Source of the DNA: SAR324 cluster bacterium
Lineage (GTDB): Bacteria > SAR324 > NAC60-12
Length of the DNA: 47,758 bases
Direction of reading: 5' to 3'
Assembly: GCA_028281495.1 (NCBI GenBank)
Contig: JANQJU010000093.1
Coordinates: 1-47,758, forward strand
The notes beneath the pieces were generated by a model that searched no databases, was not told the origin of the DNA, and saw only the letters and a list, made by a program, of their open reading frames with translations. Positions 1 through 8,900 of the stretch are shown piece by piece. The number at the start of each line of letters is the position of its first letter. Positions within the stretch are counted from its first letter, which is position 1. Made by a program: the position numbers and the translations under genes.

Positions 1-90
1 ATTCGGTGATCCAACGGATTGGATTGAGTGATCCAGGTTTACTGGATTCGGTGATCCAACTGCGGTGGATTGAGTGATCGAGGTGGAGCG
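1..90. repeat. Degenerate 22-23 bp tandem repeat
   Basis: About four head-to-tail units are visible. Each begins GGATT, followed by CGGTGATC or GAGTGATC and then a variable tail. Unit starts are near the window edge and at 21, 44 and 67, with a partial start at 90. Two unit types alternate (GGATTCGGTGATCCAAC and GGATTGAGTGATC). The array ends where readable transposase coding begins, and it may continue beyond the window edge. Confidence 0.6.
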
Positions 91-644
91 GATTACGCAG
101 GCAAAGCCCATAAGCCTTATGAATTTGGTTCGAAGGTCTCCGTGGCCCGCACTAAAGACAGTAAAATTATGGTTGCGGCTTTGGCATTTGAGGGAAATCC
201 TTATGACGGGGATACCCTGCCGGAAACTCTGAATCACATCAAAGCCTTGACGGGTAAACGGCCCAAATTGGCCACTGTGGATCGGGGTATCGAGGACGAA
301 CCCGCTATGGCATCACGCGGATTTTGGTTCCCAAAACGCCAAAAAAGAAGGATTCCCCACAGCAACGAAAGCAAATGAAAGCACGCTTTCGAAAACGAGC
401 CGGAATTGAAGGCACGATCAGTCATCTCAAACAGGACTATCGTTTAGGACGATGTTTTCTCAAAGGATGGGCGGGCGATCAGATCAATGTCCGAATGGCA
501 GCGACTGCCTATAATCTCCAATTATGGATTCGACGGGTCAAAGCCCTTTATTTTGTCCAAATGTTCAGTCGCGTTCTGGAGTCGATGAGGTCGGCGATTT
601 CCCTATGGAAAGGAGAATCGTTAGGAATTTTAGCGGATTTGTAG
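67..644 (+). pseudogene. IS5-like transposase remnant, frameshifted and 5'-truncated
   Basis: Two consecutive reading frames together give the C-terminal half of an IS5-family DDE transposase. The first frame (about 70-300) contains GKAHKPYEFG, GNPYDGDTL and an ATVDRG motif carrying the second catalytic Asp. The second frame (about 306-644) contains the ITRILVPK strand, the EGTISHLKQDYRLGR segment with the catalytic Glu, and GDQINVRMAATAYNL. The frame changes by one base between about 290 and 306, so no intact protein can be made. The N-terminal half with the first Asp is absent, and the sequence runs straight into a tandem repeat. The stop lies about 28 bases from the end of the convergent CHAT gene. 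Family assignment rests on recognised motifs; I did not find terminal inverted repeats. Confidence 0.8.
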
Positions 645-671
645 AAAATCGAGTTTTTCAGCGTCAACTAT

Positions 672-2618
672 TTACTTTATCCCTACTAAGACATAAGGGG
701 ACCAGACCTTCGGATCTCGATGAGTAGGATTAGTCGAGTTAAGAAAAGCTAATTTGGTTGCCCGTAAGGCTCTAGAGGGGGTTTCGGGAAATCGTTCTAA
801 CCAATTACGATAAAAAGTTGTCATAAAATCTTTGGCATCTCGATCTTTGACAGGCCATAATGTGACAAGGATAGATCGTGCGCCAGCTATTCGGAAAGAT
901 CGTACTAGCCCAAAGACTCCTCCTGAATAGTCTGGAACTCCTTGACCTGTTTCACATGCCGAGAGGACCACCAGTTGGGTTCCTTGAAGATTTAGCCCCA
1001 ATATTTCCAAACTGTATAATATACCATCTTCTCCCGTAATGCTTACCTCACCTTTCAAGCCTCGATTTGAACCAGCTAAACTTAGCCCAGATCGCACTAG
1101 AGGTTGTTCAGAATACCAATCTAAAAAAGAGTTTTTTTGTGGTGATTGGGGCAAATAAAATCCGTGAGTGGCCAAATGCAAAACAGATGGTGCAGATTTC
1201 AAAGATTTCAAACGACCCTCAGTGGCATCCTTTCCTGTCCATAATTTTATTGGCTCCCTCTTTGATAAGCGATACATACTGGATATGCGTTCAATTTCTT
1301 CTTTACTAAAATAGATCGGTTTGAAATCTCTAATTGTGTTCGAAGCATTACTAGGAATATTAGAGATACTAGACGAACTTGCTAAAGCCAATTTATTTGA
1401 TCCAAATCGGTCGTAGTCCACATTGCCAATTGCAATCATTCCAGAAGTTTCTGGATTCTCATATGATGGTTTAAGATCACGACCTGTATGTAAGATTCGG
1501 ATCTCCTGCTGTTCTATCCAATAACTATTATCTGGTAGTTTAAGACTATCGAATGGAATTAAATTTAATATACTATCTGGCGCGAGATAGACTGCTTTAA
1601 AAGGAATTAAAAGGGAGTCTAATTGACCAAATAGTTGTTGATATAGCTTTTGAGCAACTCCTTCACGTTCATTATAATTTCGGCTATGCAATTTCTGAAC
1701 AAGTTCTTTCGTTTTATTAACAGAACCAGCGTCAAATAGACGCAAAGAGCTTTTGTCATTTGCAGATATAAATAGTGCAAGCCACCGGAGACCTTCTGAC
1801 TTTCCTGTCTTGAGGTTAATCTCTCGATATTGTTTGAAATCAATCAATACAGTATCTGGAGGTAACTCCTGATAGACTTGCTCAACATTTATATCTTGAA
1901 GATGAAAGCTTGAATTTAGTTCTGAAAAATAGTTTCGTAGCTTAAACTCAGCTTTTTCTAATTGTTGAAGTAAAACGTCTGGATGTAGTTCATATGAGTA
2001 AGAGCCTTTCGAAATATGTGAAATTTTTTTTCGTAGAAGTTGGACATCCTCCCAGATTAACTTCAAAGCATCATCTTCTGAATGTTGCACTAGATGCGTA
2101 ATATGAGAATCTAAATCAGATTGCGTATTTTTCCACCCAAGCAAGACATTGGCAGCGAATTTCTGAATCTCTAAAGATTTTGATTTTAATGCTAGAGTGA
2201 AAACAATGTCTTGAAAGAAAGATACATTAAACACAAATTTCCGCCTAATTCTATCTTTTCTAGTTGTCAAAAGCTGAGAAATTGTGTGGCTTTTAAGCTT
2301 TGGTTCAATATTACGTAGATGTTTATAAGCTTGGCTAATTTGATTCAACGCAATATGATTAGCAACGAGATTTAGCTGAACTCCTAAAGTTCTATAGCTT
2401 CTATCTCCAAAAGCTTTTAGGCTGTCTCTGAATGACTTTCTATAGAAATATTCTGCTTCTAAATGTTTACCTTGCGAATAATATAGGTACGCTAAATTAT
2501 TAAAAGTTTCTGCATTAGAAAAATCTCCGCCTACATCTCTAGTTCTAGAAATCTTGATAAGTAAATCTTCAGCTCTATTTTCATCAATATCAAAATACAA
2601 TAGAGCCATATTATTCAA
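672..2618 (-). CDS. CHAT-domain (caspase-like) protein, C-terminal part of a split TPR-CHAT gene
   Basis: This ORF encodes 648 residues: one or two TPR-like helical repeats, a helical linker with charged heptads, and a C-terminal CHAT domain. The CHAT family contains caspase-fold cysteine peptidases. The presumed catalytic pair is visible: His at about residue 485 in HLATHGF and Cys at about 555 in LSACETG. The C-terminal LWPV and SPYVLVG motifs match the paralog encoded at 5932-9969. The only start near the 5' end is a TTG at 2618 that overlaps the end of the preceding TPR gene by 8 bases. Deleting one base (the G opposite 2616) joins the two ORFs into a continuous TPR reading, DTLKVINNMALLYF, so this is probably the back half of one about 1180-residue gene. 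It is A/T-rich like the rest of the cluster. It could also be translated separately by reinitiation. It lacks its own signal peptide, which supports the split-gene view. Confidence 0.85.
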   Translation of the reverse strand: MNNMALLYFDIDENRAEDLLIKISRTRDVGGDFSNAETFNNLAYLYYSQGKHLEAEYFYRKSFRDSLKAFGDRSYRTLGVQLNLVANHIALNQISQAYKHLRNIEPKLKSHTISQLLTTRKDRIRRKFVFNVSFFQDIVFTLALKSKSLEIQKFAANVLLGWKNTQSDLDSHITHLVQHSEDDALKLIWEDVQLLRKKISHISKGSYSYELHPDVLLQQLEKAEFKLRNYFSELNSSFHLQDINVEQVYQELPPDTVLIDFKQYREINLKTGKSEGLRWLALFISANDKSSLRLFDAGSVNKTKELVQKLHSRNYNEREGVAQKLYQQLFGQLDSLLIPFKAVYLAPDSILNLIPFDSLKLPDNSYWIEQQEIRILHTGRDLKPSYENPETSGMIAIGNVDYDRFGSNKLALASSSSISNIPSNASNTIRDFKPIYFSKEEIERISSMYRLSKREPIKLWTGKDATEGRLKSLKSAPSVLHLATHGFYLPQSPQKNSFLDWYSEQPLVRSGLSLAGSNRGLKGEVSITGEDGILYSLEILGLNLQGTQLVVLSACETGQGVPDYSGGVFGLVRSFRIAGARSILVTLWPVKDRDAKDFMTTFYRNWLERFPETPSRALRATKLAFLNSTNPTHRDPKVWSPYVLVGIK

Positions 2619-4224
2619 TAACCTTTAATGTATCTGGATGGTCATCTCCAAATTTAACTTTCATTAAATCATAGATCTTACTATACAAAGGTTCAGCTTC
2701 GTTATATCGGCCTTGCTCCCAATATAGTTGAGCTAGTGTCTGTAGATTCCCAAGAGTAGATCGATGAGAAACCCCAAAAAATTTTGTTGAGAGATGATCG
2801 ATGTGTTTTAAAATTAGTTCAGCCTCAGCATAACGCTCTTGAAGAATAAATACTCTCGCGACACTATTCAAACTATCTAGAATTTCAGGGTGTTCTCCAC
2901 CAAGTACAACCTTTTGAAGACTAAGAATCTCTTCTAATGTTTCCTCCGATTTTCCGAATCGACCTTGTTCTAAGTTAATTTTGACAAGATCTTTTAAAGT
3001 ATGAATAGTTTGAGGATGCGTAGTGCCTAATTCACTTTTCCTTAACTGATAAACTTTCCTAATGAGAGTTTCGGCTTTATCCAATTGGCCTTTCTCCGCA
3101 TATAACTGCCCAAGACTATGGAGACTCGTTAGAGTTTCAGGATGTAATTCTCCAAGGGTGTTTTTCCTTTCCTCATAGATTTTTTCTAACTGAGGTTCAG
3201 CTTCTTCATATTCTCCTATAATTTGTTGTAAAGCAGCGATGTTACTAAGTATATTCAAATTAGATAAAACTTCGGTCTCTGTTATATTTTGATTTTGTAA
3301 CTGTTCGAACAAGAATTTAGATTTTTCTACCTGACCTATTGTAAGATACAGCACTGCCAAGTTATTTACTATTCTTATAGTAGTAGGATGCTCATTACCC
3401 AAAGTTTTTTTTGACAGTTCATATGCTCTGTTAAATAATGGTTCAGCTTCTCCGTATAGACCTAATGAATGATATAACTGAGCTAAATTATCAATACTGT
3501 TCAGTGTTTGAGGATGTGTTTCTCCTAACTCTTTTTCTCTAAGTTTAAGATTTTTTTCTAATAACGGTCTAGCTTTCAAGTAATTACCTTGAGAAACATA
3601 TAAATTTGCCAAGGTGTTGAGACTGTTTAAAGTATAATGATGTGTAGATCCTAAAGTAAATTCTCGTAGTTTATAGATTTCTACCATTAGAGATTCAGCT
3701 TCTTGAAAACGCCATTGGTAAGCATACAAACTAGCCAAATTGTTAAAACAAGTTAATGTATCATGGTGTTTTTCACCCTGAAATTCTTTCATTGTGTTAC
3801 AAGTACTTTGGTATAAAGGTTCTGCTTTTTTATATAAACCTTGTTCAAGGTATAAATATCCAAGGTTGTGACGACTGGTTAATGTGTCTGTGTGTGTTTT
3901 TCCTAAAGTTTTTTCACGTAGACTCAATGCCTTTTTTAGCATGGGTTCGGCCTCTGCATAGCGTCCTTGAGCTATATATAAAACGGCCAAATTATTTAGG
4001 CTAGTTAATGTCTCAGAGTGGTCTTCACCAAAGTTCCGTACTCCAAGAGTATAAACTTCTTCGGCTAACTTAATTCCATCTTGATATTGACCCTTTTCAG
4101 TAAGTTTTTCGACTTTCTCATTTAATAACAGGATTTCTTTTTCAGTGAGTTTCCCATTTGTTTGAGACCAAGCAGGACTTATTATTACGATAAGACTTAA
4201 AAGTAGAACCCAAGCTGTTTTCAT
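2611..4224 (-). CDS. Exported TPR-repeat protein, N-terminal part of a split TPR-CHAT gene
   Basis: The protein has 537 residues. A signal peptide (MKTAWVLLLSLIVIISPAWSQ) is followed by about eleven 42-residue TPRs of the kinesin-light-chain type. Each repeat has the pattern of a Leu-Gly-(Glu/Thr)-x-His-Pro turn, then TLxSLNNLAxLY, then a QGRYxEAEPLL helix. Such arrays are protein-binding scaffolds. The ATG at 4224 is preceded by AGGAAGGGAAT. The gene starts 9 bases after the hydrolase gene stop, so the genes are co-transcribed. The ORF stops in the middle of a TPR (after TLKVIE) exactly where the next ORF picks up the same repeat in the +1 frame. This points to a one-base frameshift mutation or a sequencing error rather than a natural protein end. 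If intact it would be a second copy of the large TPR-CHAT protein of this operon. Confidence 0.85.
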   Translation of the reverse strand: MKTAWVLLLSLIVIISPAWSQTNGKLTEKEILLLNEKVEKLTEKGQYQDGIKLAEEVYTLGVRNFGEDHSETLTSLNNLAVLYIAQGRYAEAEPMLKKALSLREKTLGKTHTDTLTSRHNLGYLYLEQGLYKKAEPLYQSTCNTMKEFQGEKHHDTLTCFNNLASLYAYQWRFQEAESLMVEIYKLREFTLGSTHHYTLNSLNTLANLYVSQGNYLKARPLLEKNLKLREKELGETHPQTLNSIDNLAQLYHSLGLYGEAEPLFNRAYELSKKTLGNEHPTTIRIVNNLAVLYLTIGQVEKSKFLFEQLQNQNITETEVLSNLNILSNIAALQQIIGEYEEAEPQLEKIYEERKNTLGELHPETLTSLHSLGQLYAEKGQLDKAETLIRKVYQLRKSELGTTHPQTIHTLKDLVKINLEQGRFGKSEETLEEILSLQKVVLGGEHPEILDSLNSVARVFILQERYAEAELILKHIDHLSTKFFGVSHRSTLGNLQTLAQLYWEQGRYNEAEPLYSKIYDLMKVKFGDDHPDTLKVIE

Positions 4225-4233
4225 ATTCCCTTC

Positions 4234-5907
4234 CTATTTTTGGAAAGTCCAGTAGCGTCCAATTGGAGTCTGGATGCTTTGTAGTCCAAAACGTTCATCT
4301 GCTCTATGGCCAAATTGGATAATGTGAAAAATATCAGATAGTACCGAGCGATTTTCAGCATAGTATGAATGTTTCAAAAAACCTGAATCCACTCCTGTTG
4401 CATCGATAGTTTCTATACCATCAACTATTACTAAACCATCACTAGTATCTCCCGCTCGGGGATAGCCGTGAAATTTTTTAGAAGCTTTAAGCGCATGATC
4501 TTCTGAAGAAGCATACAAGGTGATCGGGGTATTTATAGCAGTAAGTCTAGGTGCAATATCACGTCTAAAAACATCGGCATCAATATCTGGTGCAGTTAGT
4601 ATAATCTCCTTTAATCGGCTACGAAATCTAGGTTGTTTATCTACTAATGACATAAGCGCACGAGTTAGAGCACGATTTCCCATGCTATGAGCAATTAAAT
4701 ATATATTTTGTGCATCTGAACGATAAAAGAAGTCCTCAAGGAAGTTCCTAAGGTTAGATTGCGTCCATCTTATATTGGATTCATCGATAGGATAGGCTGG
4801 TACTGTGCCTTGTGAAGGCCAACTATAGAAAATTGGTGCTCCATCAAAACCTATATCATATGCTATTTGTGCTGTCCTACGTGCTGCGTTTTCAAACGTT
4901 ACATTGTATCCATGAATGAAAAGGAAAGCATTTTTTTTCCTCGACAGTTCAATTTGCGAAGCAATGTTTTTGTAAAATTCATTTTGCGAATATATTTCAG
5001 TGTGTCTAAGCGTAACATGCTTTTTATCATCTTCTTGAAACTCTAATCTCCATATCGAAGGAGACTCTAATTCCCCCATTCTGTGATCGCGTGGTATACT
5101 GACATCACTGCTACCATAAGTCATCTGAGTTCCACGGCCTATACCGAACACTTTACTAGGGTGCGACCTTTCCTTTGTTGTTCGGTCTGTCGCAAAATAA
5201 ACTTTAAGCACTGTATAATCCGCTGGAGTTGGAGCGGCATCGCTTTGAAGATTTTTATTTGCAAGAACTAGTTTACGAGTACTGTTAAGGAGTTCGGGAT
5301 GAGATTCTCTGAATATTGTTTTTTTAAGTTTATGACTTTGTCGCAATAGTGAATTTGCTTCTAGATTATGGCCTTGCATTCTATAAAATTCTGCTAGATT
5401 GTCGAAACTTGCTAAGGTCTTAATATTGGTTTCTCCAAACTTGCCAATAGCAAAATTGAGCGCATCTTCCGCAATTTTTGTACCTATAAAATAATTGCCT
5501 CGTTGGTATTCACGAATAGATTTACGAATATTTGATTGCCACTTAAAATGATCCTTATCTATAAAAGTAGAAGTGTGAGCTAAATGAAGTGGTGCTAGTT
5601 GGGCTGCCCTGTCAAAGTTGCCTATTTCAGGATCATCTTGACATTCGGGAAGAGTGTTCATCAAGAGTGCCCAGTCAGCAGGGACTGGCAGTAAAAATGT
5701 TTCCACCTTGTTTTCACCATTGCAAATAAGACTTTGAGAGGAATTTTCGGAGGAAAAAAATTTTTTACAGTCCCGGAAAACCGTTCCTTGTGAGTTCTTA
5801 TAGCAAAAGGTTTCAACATCAATCTGAGCTGACAATGGATTAGTGTAGCATAGCCAAATTAAAATCAAAAAATTGCATCTTATATATAGGGAAAAAGATA
5901 GCTTCAT
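4234..5907 (-). CDS. Exported TPR-DUF900 alpha/beta hydrolase
   Basis: The protein has 557 residues. It starts with a signal peptide ending near SAQ (about residue 28), followed by a Cys-containing region and two kinesin-light-chain-type TPRs (about 140-215) of the same kind as in the neighbouring genes. The C-terminal DUF900-type alpha/beta hydrolase domain begins at VYFATDR (about 232). The FIHGYN oxyanion-hole motif, the nucleophile elbow AHSMG with Ser at about 408, the acid in APDID (about 441) and a His in LKHSYY (about 513) form a plausible complete Ser-Asp-His triad. DUF900 hydrolases have esterase/lipase-like folds, and their substrates are mostly unknown. The gene lies 24 bases after one TPR-CHAT gene and 9 bases before the other. 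Shared TPRs and tight spacing suggest that the three products act together in the envelope; this is inference. Confidence 0.85.
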   Translation of the reverse strand: MKLSFSLYIRCNFLILIWLCYTNPLSAQIDVETFCYKNSQGTVFRDCKKFFSSENSSQSLICNGENKVETFLLPVPADWALLMNTLPECQDDPEIGNFDRAAQLAPLHLAHTSTFIDKDHFKWQSNIRKSIREYQRGNYFIGTKIAEDALNFAIGKFGETNIKTLASFDNLAEFYRMQGHNLEANSLLRQSHKLKKTIFRESHPELLNSTRKLVLANKNLQSDAAPTPADYTVLKVYFATDRTTKERSHPSKVFGIGRGTQMTYGSSDVSIPRDHRMGELESPSIWRLEFQEDDKKHVTLRHTEIYSQNEFYKNIASQIELSRKKNAFLFIHGYNVTFENAARRTAQIAYDIGFDGAPIFYSWPSQGTVPAYPIDESNIRWTQSNLRNFLEDFFYRSDAQNIYLIAHSMGNRALTRALMSLVDKQPRFRSRLKEIILTAPDIDADVFRRDIAPRLTAINTPITLYASSEDHALKASKKFHGYPRAGDTSDGLVIVDGIETIDATGVDSGFLKHSYYAENRSVLSDIFHIIQFGHRADERFGLQSIQTPIGRYWTFQK

Positions 5908-5931
5908 TTATGCTGCCCCGGTTTAGCCAGT

Positions 5932-8900
5932 TTAATTGTTTCTACCAATCAAGATATATGGAGACCACAATTTGGGATTTCTAAGATTTGGATCTGGAGA
6001 TTGCAAAAAAGCGAGCTTAGTTTCTCGAATCGCTTGTGATGGATGTTTAGAGGGGGCTGAAAGCCATTTGTTGTAAAAAGTTAACATAAAGTCTTTCGCA
6101 TTTTTATCATTGACTGGCCTCAGTGTCATTAAAACCGACTGGGCACCGGCAACACGAAATGCTTTTACTAATCCTTGCCCTCCTTCAGAATAATCAAATA
6201 TCCCCTGCCCGGTTTCACAGGCAGAAAGAGAAACCAATTTGGTTCCCAATAGATTCAACCCTAAAACTTCTAAACTATATAAGATTCCATCGTCACCATC
6301 TGAATTTCTATTTCCCATTAATCCTTGATTGGCACCCGTTAAACTTAATCCCGAAAGCACCATAGGCTGTTCGCCTACCCAGTAATCTGGAATATCATTT
6401 CGTTTTAACTGTGGAGAAAAAAAACCGTGTGTTGCCAAGTGTAATATCTCTGGCGGGGATTTTATTCGCTTTAGCTTGTTCTCCGTTGCGTCTCGATTCG
6501 TTAATTTAACAGTTGGACCTTGTCGGGCGAGATCATACATACCCACTATACGCTCAACTTCATTTTTACTACTTTCAAGATGTTTAAACCATCTATTAAG
6601 CATTCCAAGAGTGTGCTCTTTGGATGGTTGAGTGATTACCTCAGCCGGATCTGATGTAGTAGAAATTTTACCAAAATGGTTATACTCGATATTGCCTAAT
6701 GCGAGTAACCCTGTCGTTTTTGAACGACTTCTTACGGGTAGTAAGTCGCGGCCCGTTTGTACAAAGTGCAATTGTTGCCTTTCGAGCCAATAACGACCAT
6801 CTGGAAGTTTTAAACTTTCAAATGGAGTAATGCTTAATACACCCTCTGGGCTTATAAAAATTGTATCATATGATTCTAGTTGATCGTCTAATTCTCCAAA
6901 AAGATAATCATACAACGGAGATACCTTATTCTCTGTTGTTACAAAATCATCTTTGGCCCAGTCTTCAAAAAGTCTGATCGTTTCACTAATGAGTCCTCCA
7001 TCAATGATGTTTATAGGTTTGTTTTGATCAATAGAAGGAACAATAAGTATTGCCCATCGACGACCCCCCTTTCCCTCCCCTTTTTCAAAATCTGCGATAA
7101 TGTACGGTTTAAACTCGATGAATGTAGTATTAGGTGGCAATTCTTCTTGAAGGGTTTTTATATTTAATTTATTATCTTCTAAATCTTGGGCTGACTTAAA
7201 AAAATATTTCCTAAGCTGTATCTCAGCGATCTCTAATTGCTGAAGTTTCTTATCTAAGCTTTCGCCTATTTTTTGTTCAGATGAATTTGCAACAAAAGCG
7301 ATGTCTGAACGTAGTTTTTGCACTTTCGACCATAGAAACGACAGCTGTCCATCTTTAGAAGCATGTACAAGTTTTGCTACTCTTGTATCTAAATCCGATT
7401 CTATTTGTTTCCAACCACTTAGAACACTACCTGCTAACACCTGTATATCTGGATCTTTGGATTGAATAGCCAATGTAATTACAGCGTCTTGAAAGTCTGC
7501 GAGTGATAGCAAAAATTTTCTTCTTAACCAACTCTTCTGGATTGTTAATAATTGAGATAAAGACCAAGTGTAAAGTTTTGGTTCGATAATTTTCAAATGC
7601 TGATGAGCTTTTTTTATTTTATTTTGTGCTGCAAGAACCCAAATGAGATTAATTTGAGTTTTTAATGTGTCTGGATTATCTAGTCCTAAAGTTTTAGCTT
7701 GTAAGCTATAGGTCGACTCAAGCATTCTTTCAGCCTCTAGTTTTTTGCCTTGGGCATAATATAGTAGTGCTAAATTGCTAAAGCTCGTCAACGAACTAGG
7801 ATGCCCCTCTCCGAGTACATCTATCGAGTTTTCGTAACTTTTTTCCAGTAATGGCTCTGCTTCTTTTAAACGTTGTTGCCTCCTATACATTTCTCCCAAA
7901 TTGTTAATTGCACTGAGAGTATCTAAATGTTTCTCTCCCAAGTTATCTTTCATTAATGGAATGACTTTTAATAATAATGGTTCAGCTTTTTCATACCTGC
8001 CTTGACGGTAGTATAAAACTGCTAAATTATTCAATGCCCTGAGAGTATTGCCATTTTTTTCTCCATATTCATTTCTTGATACATTATAAGCTTTAATATA
8101 AAGAGGTTCAGCATCATCAAATCTATCCTGAGTCTCATATAAAACTCCTAATAGACTTAGACTTCGAAGCGTATCCATATCAGCTTCACCTAATACCTCT
8201 CTTCTCGACTCATAAACTTGTTTTAATAGTGTCTCTGCCTCACCATAGCGACCTTGATCCACATAAATTTCAGCTAGACTATTTTGAACAATAAGAGTGT
8301 TAGGATGTTTATTTCCTAACTTGTTTTTCATTACTTCATAAGTTTCGTAATATAACTGCTCTGCTATTTTATATTTAAACTGAGATTTATAAATAAATGC
8401 CAAATTATTTACGCTATTTAATGTGGTGGGGTGAGATTCTCCGAGTTTTTGTTTTGTAAACTGATATATTTTTTTAAAATGAGGTTCTATTTTTTCAAAC
8501 TTTTCTGGTGATTGATATAAAAAAGAAAGCCTGATAAGAGAATTTATTGTAAGTGAATGGAAATCCCCATTTTCTTTCTTACTAAGCCAATAAGCCTTCT
8601 CGTAAAGTTCAATACTTTCTTTGGTGCTACCCAGTAATTCATATGCTTGAGCCAAATTTATTTGATTAGGAATAATAGCTGGATGCGATTGCCCCATAAT
8701 AAGAACTATTGTTTTGTATGCTTTTCCTAGTAAATTTACTGCTTTCTTAAAATCACCTGCTTCACGATACATCGCTCCTAAACTGGTAAGGTTTGATAAA
8801 GTATCTAGACTAGATTCACCAAAATTTTCTAAGGCAAAATTGTACGCCTTTTGAGCTAGCAAAATACCTTTTTGGTAGTCTCTTTGTTGGTATGCTTCAA

